Source of the DNA: Manduca sexta
Taxonomy: Eukaryota > Arthropoda > Insecta > Lepidoptera > Sphingidae
Direction: 5' to 3'
Assembly: GCF_014839805.1 (NCBI RefSeq)
Contig: NC_051118.1
Coordinates: 558,001 to 622,000, forward strand
Length of the DNA: 64,000 bases
Shown here: one piece after another, positions 29,823 through 42,233 of the stretch
How positions within the stretch are numbered: the stretch's first letter is position 1
How the letters are laid out: each line of letters opens with the position of its first letter
Translations under genes and position numbers: made by a program
Notes under the pieces: generated by a model
What the model was told of the DNA's origin: nothing
Database searches by the model: none
What the model saw: the letters and a program-made list of their open reading frames with translations, nothing else

Positions 29823-30018
29823 ATTTTACTATGATTATAATAATTATTAAAAATGGTTTATCTAATTCAAAAAATCACACAGATATTGTTGATTCTAAAT
29901 AAACCAAGATATATATTATAGAGAACAGATATAATAAAATCATATATATTGCTATTAAGGTAGGCAACATAAACACAATTTTCCATACAAAACGCTAACT
30001 ATAGAAATACACGTAGAC

Positions 30019-31070
30019 GTATGCTATACCTTTGCTTTCTGCACGTGAAAATTGCACGAATTTCTAGTTTCGACACGTTATCTAAGACCATGCAAACCAC
30101 AGGACAGAAGCCAAAGAGCCTACAATGAATTTTGTTGAACAGAATGTCGCATTGCAGACATTCACAGCTGTGGGGGATTTTATGGACCTCAGTAAATACC
30201 CTCTTACTTTGTATTTTTATTATATACCGAATTTTTTGACCCACAGAAATATTTATTATGTATGTATTTAGTCTAGCATTTTTGGTGTTAAAATTTCTGA
30301 TAACAATTATTATAAACCGGTTTAACGATTAAATGGCGAATTCCCGGCCAAAGGCATGTTTAAAAAGAGTATAATTTATAACAACAATCGGATATAGCAT
30401 CCGGATATAGTAAACCTTTCAATGTCGTTATAACCGGATTGCACTGTATCGGGGTGTTTAATGTATAGTATTCGTGTCTTTAAAAAAGCAGGAAAATTAT
30501 AAATTCTTTGAGGTATTTAATACCTACGATTCCTAATTTAAAAATACAGTTTTATTTTTAATTTTTTTCCTACTCATTTTTGAAAAAAGGCAAAGGCTCT
30601 CAGCCATGCAGCCTACAAGAAACTGTTTGCCGATTCGAAAAAAATAATGTAAATATTCTATAGTTTTTTACAATTAAACGACGCAATGAAACGAGCTAAT
30701 TGCTTATAGTGCGAGTTACGATACGACCGTCCATAAACAATATAAACATCAGCCATATTGTGAATAAAAAAATACTGCATGACACTCCAATGCAATTGTC
30801 ACTTTAATACATAGATGTTAAGTCTCTTATTCAATAATTTAAATGATATAAATTCGCTATACATAATTAGCTATACATTGTCTCGTGTTTGAACATTCAA
30901 ATCCCCTTGTATGAAAGAAATAATCCCATTTCGAAAAGGGTTAATCTTGGAGCTAAGCGGCTGTTAAATATTTTGATATGAATTTAGTATGATTGGAATA
31001 TGTTGAGACAAATGTCGCTATATGCCTATAAGTGGATAATTATGTATAGAGAGTGATGCAGAAAGAGATT
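30019..31070. other. AT-rich DNA, copy 2 of 8391-9440, no gene
   Basis: Close match to copy 1 with few changes. The 81-codon minus-strand frame 29999-30244 is shortened or absent in copy 1. Confidence 0.5.
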
Positions 31071-31082
31071 ATATATATATTA

Positions 31083-31340
31083 CTAGCTTTTGCTCGCAGC
31101 TTCGCCCGCGTGAAGGAGTTTTCAGAGATATTTTTTTTTCGACTTACTTGATATGTATCGTTATATTATGACTAAATTACACAAAATCATTATAAATTGT
31201 AGCCTGTGTGTTATTCTGATGTATAACCAATATTACTGTAAAATTTCAACCAAATCCGTTCAGTAGTTTTTTCGTGAAAAAGGAACAAAAATACATCCAT
31301 ACATCCATGCTAACACACTTTCTCATTTATATTAGTAGGA
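31083..31340 (-). mobile_element. Helitron H2 (copy 2 of 9451-9708)
   Basis: Same ends and host A/T borders as copy 1; essentially identical. Confidence 0.8.
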
Positions 31341-31347
31341 TAAAACA

Positions 31348-31533
31348 GTCCCCTTTTCTGTCTGTCGCTATGTTATCGATTTTCTCAAAATCTACTGAAC
31401 GGAGTTTTATGAAATTTGGTATGGAGATAGTTTAAGACCCTGGAAAGGTTTAAGGCTACTTTCTATCCCAGGATAATATATAGCGGGACTTTTATCCCGG
31501 AAAACTTCTTCAAGCAAGCGAAGCTGCGAGCGA
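31348..31533 (+). mobile_element. Helitron-like H4 (copy 2 of 9714-9901)
   Basis: Same blocks from GTCCCCTTTTCTGTCTGTCG to GAAGCTGCGAGCGACATATC. Confidence 0.55.
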
Positions 31534-31684
31534 CATATCCCTTTAGCGACAACGTTACGTCTTATGACTGTGTGGTAAAGACAAATCTATCCTTTTTATA
31601 TCATTGATTAAACCCATATTGTAGTCATAGTTTGTATAAATCTCGAACTACATTATAGACTAATGGATGAATACTTTATATACG

Positions 31685-31882
31685 TGTGCGGCAAAGCACC
31701 ACTGCACCTGATGGTAAGTGGAGTGGGGTCCAATAGAATGTCGATTGAAGAGAGATGATTATCTCCCGATAGTCGACACAATTATGCCGGCCTTGGAACC
31801 GGGTATACACGGGCTGATCCCGGAACGCGAACTTGGGCCACTATGGCGGGTTTTAACACCTTGTGTACGGTGGTCGCTATCA
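31685..31882 (+). repeat. Family E (copy 2 of 10054-10250)
   Basis: Nearly identical to copy 1 (CACCTTGTG for CACCATGTG). Confidence 0.7.
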
Positions 31883-32241
31883 TCTTACAGCAAATTGTTT
31901 TTAAAATACTACCGTAAAGGAATTTTCATTCTTGCAACTTTAAAAATGGCATAATTGGAGTATACCCCGCAATTATGTTAATCCGCTAAGCTAACTGCGC
32001 GACAAGACTAACAAAATGGCCCCGGACGAAAGAGATAATATATTTTTTTGAGAGTGAAAAGGATATTAAATGTTCTCAGCAAAATACGTAAGGCGAATTG
32101 TGCAAATTAACTTTCGTAATAAGTTTAGTTTTTAGCCACGAAGGTACAGAAGTATGGAACCTATATATAGATTTATTTACATTTGAAATTGACGTGTCGA
32201 CTGGTTACCTCTATAATAATAATATATTAGCGCTTTTATCA

Positions 32242-32338
32242 CCGCTGTATTATATACTCTTCCACTGTTGGGCACGGACCTCCTTTACTACTGACAAGCC
32301 TAAGCCCTGATCCTTGGATTAGGCCTTAGTCTTTCCAG
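32242..32338 (-). mobile_element. SINE-C tail (copy 2 of 10609-10705)
   Basis: Minus-strand SINE-C 3' end; CTTGGATTAGGCCTTAG is closer to the family consensus than copy 1. Confidence 0.6.
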
Positions 32339-32342
32339 TTAT

Positions 32343-32467
32343 TTCCATACCAAACAATACTTTATAATTCAAGGTGTTAGATGGCGTTGCTACTTTTTAT
32401 GAAGGGCCGTATCGTTTACCATCAGGCGAACGGCAAGCTCATCCAGTCATTCAAAGCAATAAAAAAT
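32343..32467 (+). mobile_element. Family-D 3' end (copy 2 of 10711-10834)
   Basis: Same truncated element; differs at several positions (GAAGGGCCGTATCG, CTCATCCAGTCATTC). Confidence 0.7.
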
Positions 32468-33341
32468 ATATAAAAATACAACTACGCCAAAAAAGCAGTC
32501 CTTCATGACCATCAAAAATCGTTCTAAAGATACGTTTCTAGTCAGGGTTGTAAGTTTGATACGACCTGTCAGTCAAGTTTGCAAAATAATAATAAAGATA
32601 CCCCCACTTCGGAATGTGTACCGTGACTAAAAAATATCCAAGAAACGCCATCATTAACACCAAATGTCGTATTTTTTATTTTCATTAATACTAAAAAAAT
32701 TACTCGAAAACTACGTTGCGTGTTATAAAGAAACATAAAAACTTACAAATAAGGTACGTTATTTATTTCTGCTTTCGTTCCATTTTTAAAATTGATTACT
32801 AGTGGCTCTACTTTTTTTATGACGTTTTTTATAATTTATTTACTATGGCTCTGGAAACAAGTATATTGAGCCCTTTTTTATGGCTACAAGCACTGTGTTT
32901 CTTTGCTATGTCAATGACATATAAATTTAGGGAAACATCACGGGAAAATTACCTTACCAAAGATATACGCAACAGAAACTCCTGTAAGCGAGAATAGACA
33001 GCAGATTGTAAATGACAAGCATCGAGCCCGAGTTTCTACTAAACTAATTCTGGAACAAATGTTTGTGTTACCCGCCAATATTTGTTTAACTGTAGAGTTT
33101 CTAGAAGTTTCTGGTAAATTAGCATTATTGTATTCATTAGCACAGACTTAAGTTTTTAGTCATGATTTTATATTTGGACAAGCGTATTCTAATTTTGAAA
33201 GTGTGCAGTCTTCTCACACAAAACCAGTGTGGAGGTCTGAAGCTTAATCCATCTCAAAAGTAGAGGTCCTTCACCAGCAGTGGGACATACTGAGCCGCAC
33301 TGTATACTGCAGGAGGAAAAAGAGAATAAAAAGAAAAGATT

Positions 33342-33446
33342 ACATTTTTGGTATCCCAAAATCCCATCCCTCTCAGTAGTAGAGGAGGCCCGTGCTCAGC
33401 AGTGGGCAAGTATATAATACAGGGCTGATATTATTATACATTTTTG
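33342..33446 (+). mobile_element. 5'-truncated SINE-C, copy-2 only, 9-bp duplication
   Basis: 87 bp of SINE-C 3' sequence (CCCATCCCTCTCAGTAGTAG, AGGAGGCCCGTGCTCAGCAG, TATAATACAGGGCTGATATT, ATTAT) flanked by ACATTTTTG on both sides (33342-33350, 33438-33446). Copy 1 at about 11738-11755 has the uninterrupted site. A short 5' junction (GTATCCCAAAAT) precedes the SINE part. Confidence 0.85.
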
Positions 33447-33905
33447 ATAATGAAGAAACTAAAATATTACTCAACCCATTTAAAAAAATCTCTCACTAAT
33501 AGGAAAGTACATTACCTCTAAGCGCTATAGACCACATTATCTCGGAAATGGACGGTAACGCCGCTGGAGCCACGAGCAAAACATATATTCTATAAACAAA
33601 TCTAAAAATACAATTATCTATCAACCTTTCAAGTAAATGGCACTCTTTAATCCTATCAAACAAGCATTCACGCGTTTTTCAAACTTTTTTAATTTCCCAA
33701 ACCGTCACGGATAACCGGGTCAGTGGCCGGATACCGTGGGACCGCAATAAAAGGATACCCGCATTACTCGGGTAGGAATGACCGGATCACAAGCTTTGTA
33801 GGCTTTGACAGTCTATGTGTTTGAAATTGATCTGGTAGGCAATTGAATGGGACAAGGAAGTGAAATAAATTAAAAAATAACCGATAAAAATAAAAAGTAC
33901 CTAAT

Positions 33906-34170
33906 TTTTTTTATAGCTTTGAATGACGACACGAGCTTGCCGTTCGCCTGATGGTAAGCGATACGACTGCCCATAAACAATAGAAACACTATCCAACACC
34001 TTGAATTACAAAGTATTGTTTGGTATTCCACTGCGCTCACCATCCTGAAACATGAGATGTTATTATGTCCAGTAGTTAAGTACACTGGCTACAATGTCCT
34101 TCAAATCAGAACACAACAGCGACTAATTGCTTGGCGACAGAAATGTTCATTGTAGTGGTACCCAGGCGTG
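33906..34170 (-). mobile_element. Family D (copy 2 of 12206-12470)
   Basis: Minus strand, reversed A-rich tail at the left. Small differences include loss of TTAAGT near GAGATGT and its reappearance as GTTAAGTACACTGG. Confidence 0.75.
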
Positions 34171-35787
34171 CATACTGACTGACTAATAGACACTAGAAAA
34201 CCAAAATTATGAATCAATGTATCTTTTGACCAAAAATTCTCTTTTTTAAGGATAATTTTATGACGTCGTATTTTTTTCACAAATGTGTTTATTAACGTCA
34301 ATAAATGATGCTTTTTTTGTTAATTAAATACTAGTGGTATATTGCACACATAGATAAGGCACTACAACTTTTCTACTAGAAAAAAATCATACCGCTCGCA
34401 TACCGAGATCTAAACGCGTTCGCCAAATACGAACACTCTTATACAAAGTTTTTTATACCATCATGTACGGGAATCCCGCAGTTATCTCGTAAATTGGACG
34501 CAACATGTATTTACCACGCAACATATTTTCCAAGGGTTTTCCTTAACCGTGAACTTGGCCGGGTTTAGTCCGGTAATACTGTTTTATTCCGCTCATTATC
34601 TTGTAGTGTGGCCACACGTTGTTACTACATTTTGGTGAGGGAATTAGGTGGGATAATTTATGAGTGGGAGCGGAGACGCCTGAGATGGTTTTTTTTTAAT
34701 AACATAAATGAAAAAAAATTGTAAACATATTTGGATGTTTCAATGCTTGAATCTTTGTTTAAAACTACTGAACAGATTTGGATGAAATTTATCATAAAAA
34801 TAGACTCAATCTTGGATTCACTATTATAAAGTTATTTTTAAATATAAAAACTATACTTTTCTTCCGGAAAACGTTGGCAACATAGATAAAGCCGGAAACA
34901 ACTTCTAGTATACCATAAACAAAAGTGTCAATAATAAACAATATTCTCATCATAAAACACATTCCTGGTCACCCTACTCTCATAGTTACAAAACAATGAC
35001 TGTATTACTTGGCTCATTATGTGCTTACGCGGTAACCACACGTTACGAAAGTCACACTAACTATAAGAATTAACGGTGGTATAAGTTATAAGTGACAGCG
35101 ATTTTAACTAAGACAGCTTTCTCTCCCGCTATAAAAATATATTTACAATATATTTAGCGTTTTTAACATTTATTTGTTTGACAATTAACTCAAAATAAAA
35201 ATAAGTATTTAGTACTTATAACAAAAACTTACCTTATTTACTAAAAGACAACAAATTTAATCAAATTAGTTAACAAATAAGCAAAAGAGCAAGAACTTAA
35301 AAATATAGCCATGCAACGATTGTGAACGTCCGTCCGATCCTAAGCAAAATGCAAGCAAAAGTGTATCGCCGACGCAGTGGTCCGCTGGCCAGCCGGTTCA
35401 GTTTCGCGCCCTTTTTCTTCTTTTTTTTCGCACGACTGACCACGTAAACTTGCTCATTATATATATCTTGTAGGTAGTGTAACTGTCTCACATAAAAATT
35501 CTGTTAAATTAAGTCTTTGTTTATCATGCTATGTGTAGTTATGTCCCCCGCCGTGAAAAAAATGTAACCAGAATTATTGACCATTAAACATGATTATTTA
35601 TGTCTGCCTAAGAAAAAAAACCGTAACATGTTTTGTAATAGCAATTTTCGGATGCTGTTGCTACAGTTTATTTGAAATTAAGCTATTATTTAATTAGATT
35701 TATGAAATTTTACCAGCTTACCTTTGCAAGATTATTAAATATACTCTATGATCTATAGTCTTTTTTTATTGATCGTATTCTTCATTA
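34171..35787. other. No gene; copy 2 of 12471-14087
   Basis: Same as copy 1 including the GC-richer island near 35365-35435. Here a microsatellite-like TC run (GCTTTCTCTCCCGC) has one extra CT. Confidence 0.45.
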
Positions 35788-35960
35788 CTAATAGCCGTGT
35801 CCATCTTGAAACTTCTTGACGGAGTCGAAGATAAGCTGTTTCTAAGCTCTCCTGACTTCGGCTTTCCTCAACGCAGTGGTAATAGAGATTCCTGTTATAC
35901 TATCAATCAGACCAACGGGTGGTCGCCCATGTGGTCTTCTACCATCCACTTTCGCTGCAA
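35788..35960 (-). pseudogene. LINE RT C-terminal relic (copy 2 of 14088-14262)
   Basis: Same degenerate frame; CCCATGTGGTC replaces CCCACGTGGTC, changing one residue in the RRPRGRPP region (R to H). Confidence 0.6.
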
Positions 35961-35992
35961 CCAGCAGTTTCCCGAAGTTTATTTATAGTCTA

Positions 35993-36075
35993 CTAGCTTT
36001 TGCTCATGGCTTCGCCCGTGATGGAGTTTCCCAGGATATTTTTTTTCCGACTTACGGTTTAATTTCACGAGGTCG
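35993..36075 (-). mobile_element. Helitron H2 3' fragment (copy 2 of 14293-14375)
   Basis: CTAGCTTTTGCTCATGGCTT, CGCCCGTGATGGAGTTTCCC; same position after the LINE relic. Confidence 0.65.
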
Positions 36076-36593
36076 ACTCGTTTTCAGTTGTATAAAATTA
36101 TACTGCCGTCCTAGCACTAATGTAATAACATATCAAAAATATTCAAACTAAAAAACTGACCCAAAAATCGACAAACAATCGCGATAAAATCCGAAAAATT
36201 GTTTTATTTCAATGTCTAACACTCGCGTTATCTAAGAAATCATTATTAACACAAATACATAGGAGCCACAGCCGACATTAATTCAAATTCCCATAAACAT
36301 TAAAAGGTATATTTCAATATATCTGATCAGAAACAACAAAACGAGAAAAATGTGCGGCACAAACTTTATCGGGCATTCGTTAAAATATATAGAAGTGACA
36401 ACGAAAACATTTCGCTGCCTTTGGATTATACTTGATGGTGTAAATCATAAACGACAGCGGGTTAGAATAAGACTAAGCAAAAGAAAGAGTTAAAGAATTG
36501 TACACAATATTAACGTATAATAAGATAAATAAATGAAAAATAAATGAAAAATAAATAGAATTATTTAACAAATAAAATAAAAAGTAAAAATAA

Positions 36594-36722
36594 ACGACCG
36601 TAGACAAGGTAGAAAGTTGAAGTACTGAGGGATATGAAAGAACGTCAAGTTTCCGAAGATGTCTTGGATAGAGCGAAGTGAAGTAGACTAATGAGGAAAA
36701 CTGACCCACTACCTTGTGTGGT
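36594..36722 (+). pseudogene. LINE RT C-terminal relic (copy 2 of 14884-15031)
   Basis: Same in-frame stops as copy 1, with a single-base deletion in ACTGACCCACTACC. Directly upstream is a 14-bp slippage duplication (AATGAAAAATAAATGA). Confidence 0.6.
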
Positions 36723-36737
36723 GTATAGCTTAGAAGT

Positions 36738-36774
36738 CAGAAAAAGAAAAAGAGAGAGAGAGGAAGAGAGAGAG
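36738..36774 (+). repeat. GA-rich simple repeat (copy 2)
   Basis: Same purine tract as 15030-15066. Confidence 0.8.
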
Positions 36775-37212
36775 ATTAATAATCACGGTAGACAATATAA
36801 CATATTCAACGCTTATTTAGAAAAAATATAAATCTATCATACTAATCGTGTGTCGAATCTGGCTTAATCGCGTCACTAACATCACTCTGGGCTTTTTGGA
36901 ATAAAGCTTTGAAAAGTACTGTACTGCACTCAAGTTTTCTGACCATACTGAACCTTGGAACCATCAACAATACTTGCCGACACAACTAAACAAATCTTTC
37001 ATCTCATTTATTTATTTATTTACTATAAAAGGAACATCAACAGTACATATATTCAACAGTCTAATACATTTTACACAGGCTTAATAACTAATACATGCAC
37101 CAATTAAAGATGTACACAACATTGCTTGAGAAAATTGCATACTTAGCTTAACCGCGAGTAACTAAGGAATACAATATAATATAAATGTTATAACATGCCA
37201 TTAAAAAGAACT

Positions 37213-37443
37213 TCATCTTTCATCAGTAACCAAGCCAAAAACTTCATTTCCCAATTTTCCCAAAGCAAACATCTCAAACCTTATCCCACAATCAGAGGTC
37301 GCTCTGTGGGGACATAAAAACGGGGTCCGCCGTATCCGGCCAGCCCTGCGAGCGGTGCCAATAAAAACTGATAAAAACGGATATGGTGTTGCGTTTCCTC
37401 TTGATTTTCGTGTCGCCGCGAAAGGGTTGGCTTTATTTGGCAC
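37213..37443 (-). CDS. Hypothetical 76-codon ORF (copy 2 of 15503-15724)
   Basis: Same frame as copy 1 apart from a 9-bp tandem duplication (TTTCCCAATTTTCCCAAAG) adding KLG before NEVFGLVTDER. Unrecognised; probably not a gene by itself. Confidence 0.15.
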   Translation of the reverse strand: MPNKANPFAATRKSRGNATPYPFLSVFIGTARRAGRIRRTPFLCPHRATSDCGIRFEMFALGKLGNEVFGLVTDER

Positions 37444-37849
37444 ACTTCGTATGTTGACTCTGTTTGAGTTTGGAGGGTTAAATTGAACTTTGTGATTAGA
37501 TTCGTTGGTTTGGTGTAGTGCTTCTAGTTAGTATTTTTGAGCTTTATATTTTAGTCTAGGTATAACCTGTGAATACTTTTTTATCACGTAAATGCTCACA
37601 AATATATCGCCTAAATGTTAGGTAGAAATATTTAGTCCATCCATTGTTTGTTGTCTATTTTTATAAACTTATTTTGAGTCGTAAATACTTCCACGTATTT
37701 ATAGGTTATTTCCATATGTATTGAACAGATTGCCCAAACTACTCTAATGATCTGCTTAAAGAAGTCATGTTAACAGCCTGAAAATTTTCCATCGTAAGAC
37801 TTATATCTACCACTAACTAAACGCATCAAGACAATGTAACAATGCCAAT

Positions 37850-38153
37850 CGGTTATCACATTCGCGCCTGAGTGAGCCGCCATTTTGAATTTATGCGAGT
37901 CCGGTCTCAACCGGTTCGTACCGGTTGGAAGCGGTTTTTTCCAGTTAATGAGATGGAATACGTACGAGTTTAATGTTGATGCATTTTTTTATGGTTACTG
38001 ACCGCAACGTAATTATTTAATGTTGAACGCAAAACGTTTTGGTCGGCCATTTTGGTTGTGATTGAAATTTATGTATGATTTTTACTGGTTTTGTGTATTT
38101 AAGTAAATTGTTTTATTGTGGTTTTGGTGGGTTTTGAATTCTCTTGAACTCAG
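37850..38153 (+). promoter_or_regulatory. Candidate promoter/first exon (copy 2)
   Basis: Same YY1-like, CCGGTT and GCGGTT motifs and the CAG|GTAACATG end as copy 1; one change turns GTAGCGGTTGG into GTACCGGTTGG. Confidence 0.25.
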
Positions 38154-38965
38154 GTAACATGCAATTATAAATTAATAATTTTACCACCAACAATAATATT
38201 CGTCAAGTTTGACTTATTCGAGACGGTTTTGTGACTTACGCCTTTTATCCGTAACAAAGAATCAGAGCCTTTGAACCCTGTTTTGTAATTGCTTCTTAGG
38301 CAACAATGAACATTAACCAATTATTCTTCTTATTTCAAACTTACATCAGAGCTAAATTTAAAATTTTAAAATTTTACAGCTTTAGCAAAAGAGCAACACC
38401 AAAGTTCTTGCCCGTTCTTCTCTGGTGAAAACTACTTTCCAAACTGGTGGTAGAGTTAATATTGACGGAATCTAAATAATGTTAACCAATTTACAGGTTC
38501 AAATAAATTATTTCATTTCATTACAATATTTATGTTTTCCGTTCGAGCCAACATTTGTCAAAGTTATTGGAGCCAATAGATCTTGTTTGAGAATACTCGT
38601 CTGCTACACCAGGAAGTCTTATTTATTACGCCTTTCAATACCTCTGCATCGAAATGAATACGAAAAGGCTTTATTTGCCCGCTGTCGGCTTTTAAAGACT
38701 AGATTAACGCGAAACTACCTAGAACGTCGTAGACATGTCTAAAGTACTAGACTGGCTTCGGAAAGGCTTTAATACATTTGTCGAATAACTCGTTTGCCTG
38801 ATCGTAAACCTGAATTTTTTCTCTTTATTGCCTTAGTAAGCAAACGTGCAAGCGGTCTGTCTGATGGTAAATAGCATCCACCAGCATGGCAAAGACATAG
38901 CTAAGCCATTACCTACCGTGACTGCCCATACATATTAAAACTATAGGAAGTTAATCCACTGTTTA

Positions 38966-39215
38966 CTGTTGGTAGGTCTCTCATATGTGAGAGTCCTCCT
39001 GGGTAGTACCACCGTAATGTCTATCTCTGCCGCTAAGCAGCAGTGTGTAGTCACTATTGTATTCCAGTTTGATGAGCTTTGTAGCCAATCTAACTACTGG
39101 ACATAATAAGACTTAACATTTCATGTCTCAGGATGGCGAGCGCAGTGGAATACTGAAATCACTGCTGCTTGGCGGTAAATGCCGTACCAAGGCTACCAAT
39201 CGAGAGATTCCCCAC
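38966..39215 (+). mobile_element. Family-D pair, head to head, copy-2 only
   Basis: Plus-strand piece 38966-39148 (GGTAGGTCTCTCATATGTGA, GCTAAGCAGCAGTGTGTAGT, ACTACTGGACATAATAAGAC, CAGGATGGCGAGCGCAGTGG) is followed at 39155-39215 by a short reversed 5' piece (CTGCTGCTTGGCGGTAAATG, CGAGAGATTCCCCACC). Copy 1 has R1-like sequence here instead (17215-17790). Confidence 0.6.
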
Positions 39216-39289
39216 CAGTAAATGTAATACAACAAAGGCCTCCGCCGCTTTTGTCTAAAAGCTATAAACTCTAAACCTATCGAATGGGT

Positions 39290-39435
39290 TTGGATGAAAT
39301 TTGGTATGAAGATAATTTCACACCCTGGGACTCCTGGGAAGACTAGCTACTTGTTATTCCCAGTAAATATATACCGGACTTTAATACCGGAAAAACTCTT
39401 TCACACAGGCGCAGGCGGTAGCAAAAGTTGATTAT
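39290..39435 (+). mobile_element. Helitron-like 3' tail, longer than copy 1
   Basis: TTTGGATGAAATTTGGTATG, AAGATAATTTCACACCCTGG, CCGGACTTTAATACCGGAAA, CACAGGCGCAGGCGGTAGCA, AAAGTTGAT. Shows the family-H4 body that copy 1 has lost. Confidence 0.5.
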
Positions 39436-39762
39436 AATTTAAGGTTATTTTTGCAAAAAACTGGAAATCATGATCAAAAACTGCAAAACTGTTCATTGAC
39501 CGTATCTCAAAAAATACGAGACAGCCAATAAATACAAGCAGAGATTGAAATAAACAAGCGCGTATACAAAATGGATAATCATTATTTAAAATGAACTGCG
39601 TATCGGCGAAATGATTTTCAGCAAATTAACTTATGGCAGAACGTAAATTTATTTCATATTAAGTTATAAGAGCTTTTTCGCCTGAAATTTTCGTAAGGTA
39701 ATTTTGGCCATGTTTTAAAAGGTTTTTGTGGTTTATCCATTATTGATGTATAATGATGTGTT

Positions 39763-39913
39763 GACTGCTTCGGTGGCGCAGACGCTGTACGAGTAACACT
39801 ACCTTGCTGAGGTCCTGAGTTCGAATCCCGGGTCGGGCCAAAATTAATTGACTAGGTTTTCCATCCTAAAATTACTCAGTTTTAGCTCGGAGTCAGGAAG
39901 TTGGCTTCTTGAA
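39763..39913 (+). mobile_element. SINE-A 3'-truncated (copy 2 of 18270-18420)
   Basis: Same truncation point; AGCTCGGAGTCAGGAAGTTG is closer to the SINE-A consensus than copy 1. Confidence 0.75.
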
Positions 39914-39974
39914 GATAATACTACAATTAGTCATTCGAATCATAATAAAATAAATTTATGTAAGTTTCGAACAA

Positions 39975-40180
39975 AATAAATAGCAATGAAAAGTAATATT
40001 AATTTTACACGCTCTATTATATTACTACTTTAAGAGAATTCGTCGCTGTGGCAACATCACTTTCAGTCAAAAATACACTCACACACACGCCATGTTCGCA
40101 TTAAACTGCAAAATGATCAAATAAACAGAATTTTTGGTGCAAATATTTATTATTTATAGATGATTTTCGGCACAATGTTA
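39975..40180. mobile_element. MITE relic (copy 2 of 18490-18700)
   Basis: Same interior MITE sequence, no recognisable terminal repeats. Confidence 0.5.
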
Positions 40181-40487
40181 TTCGAGATTAAATATATTTA
40201 TCGTTTTGTTTATTAATGGAATATTAAAATAACCCTGTGTTAACGGTTGGACCGATTTGATAACTTTTTTATATTATTAACAGTCGTAATAAATTTTATG
40301 GAAACAAAGAAAACAAACAGGAAAACATTTAACGATTTGTATAACTTATCATTCGAACGACGGTTTTGCAAATTTCGATTATGATTTGATTTACGTAATT
40401 TTTATTTGTTTATTTTATTGCGGTCCTAAAAAAGTTTTCAGAAAAATATAGTGACAATTATAAAAAAGTTAATTCACCATTAGCTAG

Positions 40488-40805
40488 CGATAGCCTAGTT
40501 GGTTGGGAAACGGACTACCGAGACGAATATCCCCAGGTTCAAATCCCAAGGCACTCACCTCTGACTTTTGTAAAATTTTGTGTGTGTGTTTTTTTTAATT
40601 ATCGCTTGCTTTAACGATGAAGGAAAACACCGTGAGGAAATCTTTATACCTGAAAAGTTCGCTATACGAATTTCGAGGGTGTGTGAAGTCTACCAATCCG
40701 CACTAGGCCAGCATGGTGGATTAAGGCCTAATCCCTGTCAGTAGTAGTGGAGGCCCGTGCCCAACAGTGGGCCAGTATATAATACACGGTTGATATTATT
40801 ATTAT
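40488..40805 (+). mobile_element. SINE-C (copy 2 of 19013-19330)
   Basis: Full-length, same site in both copies, so older than the copy split. Small differences such as AGCATGGTGG for AGCGTGGTGG. Confidence 0.85.
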
Positions 40806-41021
40806 ATTATATAATGAACCAATAGAAATCGCGTCATATTCATTTCGTGATCAATCTTACATACTGGGTAAAAGCTTTAACATAAAGCAGTAAAAGCTGG
40901 TTGATTATAATCTATACTAATATACAGCTGAAGAGTTTGTTTGAAAGCACTAATCTCTAACTTCTTAACCGATTTCTAACGTAAGTTACATTACTGAGTG
41001 CTATAGGCCACTTGACTGACT

Positions 41022-41292
41022 AGACTGCCTCGGTGGCGCAGTTGTACTGCATGTGCGGTACGACAGCACTCTGAGGTCCTGGGTTCGAATCCCGGGTCGG
41101 GCAAAATGATATTTGGGTTTTTCTGCTCAGTATCAACTCGTAGTCTGGAATTTGTGCCCGATATGGTGATAGACTCGTCCCCTATCACATCATGGGACGG
41201 AACACACTTGGCGAAAAGTGGGTGCTTTGGTTGCGCCTCTGCATACCCCTTTGGAAATAAATGCGTGATATTGTGTGTGTGTGTGTGTGTGT
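41022..41292 (+). mobile_element. SINE-B with (TG)n tail (copy 2 of 19553-19828)
   Basis: Has the intact B-box region GGGTTCGAATCCCGGGTCGG that copy 1 has partly lost. The TG tail is shorter. Confidence 0.85.
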
Positions 41293-41596
41293 ATAGGCCA
41301 CATTTTATCCCGAAAAAATATTTCCACGCGGTCGAAACCGCATACAAAAACAATTGATCAAGCCCACAGAAACCCAAAACTACTTTCAAAAGCCCTGTTC
41401 ACAACAAATAATAGAATATTAAACATAACAAATAACATGTTAATATCGTATAGAAAACGTTACCATTGGGACCTCATTGAGGCTGTAATTTCACGAAATT
41501 GATATTTGTTTAATGTAGCTGTAGTGTTGGTTTTTGGTGTAGTTGACAGGAGAATAGCGATGTAATAGATTAATGTAAAATCAATATAAATAAAAC

Positions 41597-41755
41597 AAAG
41601 TCCCCTTCTCTGTCTGTCTGTTGTCGATTTTCTCAAAAGCTACTGAACGGATTTTAAAGAAATTTGTATGGAGATAGTTTAAGACCTTGGTAAAATTATA
41701 GGCTACTTTTTATCCCGGGAAAATATATAGCAGAAATTTCATCCGGGAAAGCACA
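41597..41755 (+). mobile_element. Helitron-like H4 (copy 2 of 20125-20300)
   Basis: Same blocks with a shorter CTGTCTGTCTG run and several substitutions. Confidence 0.5.
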
Positions 41756-42029
41756 TGGAAATGGAAAATCAATATCACTTTACCCGAGCTTAATCGAACC
41801 TGAAACCTCATGACAGCAGTACAGCAATAACATACCACTGAGACAGTTACCTGTCAACTCCATTGACTATCTATTTAAGGAGTTAATAATTCGATCTAAA
41901 GCAAAGACATTAAACAGTATAGTTAGTTGTAGACCGGACACCAGTACCAAACCGCTCCAAAAACTATTACTAATTGGTAATATGTCTTTGTCTTATTTGA
42001 AATGTCTGTGACGATGTCACAGCGTCCTT

Positions 42030-42228
42030 GGATATTAATACAAAAAATATGCCAATATGCGTATTAAAAACGTACAAATCTCGAGATGATAAAAATACGA
42101 AGTAATTTACTTGATGTTTTGCTATTCGACGGTACATAGAATAACCATTACCTGAGCACATAATTTTTGTATGACAATCTTCCCAATGTCCACTCTATAT
42201 AATCTTAGAACTCTGATTTAGTCACATA
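42030..42228 (+). repeat. Family F (copy 2 of 20570-20750)
   Basis: Same repeat, extended by CCACTCTATATAATC after CCCAATGT. Confidence 0.45.
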
Positions 42229-42233
42229 AAACA

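Larger units (their letters stand above)
28493..30018. other. Diverged block, copy 2 version
   Basis: 1.5 kb against 0.85 kb in copy 1. Holds a broken SINE-C: body pieces at about 28596-28662 and 29659-29822, split by about 1 kb (28663-29658) that carries the cysteine-rich pseudogene. Sequence before and after the SINE also differs from copy 1, so the block has been rearranged more than once. Confidence 0.75.
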
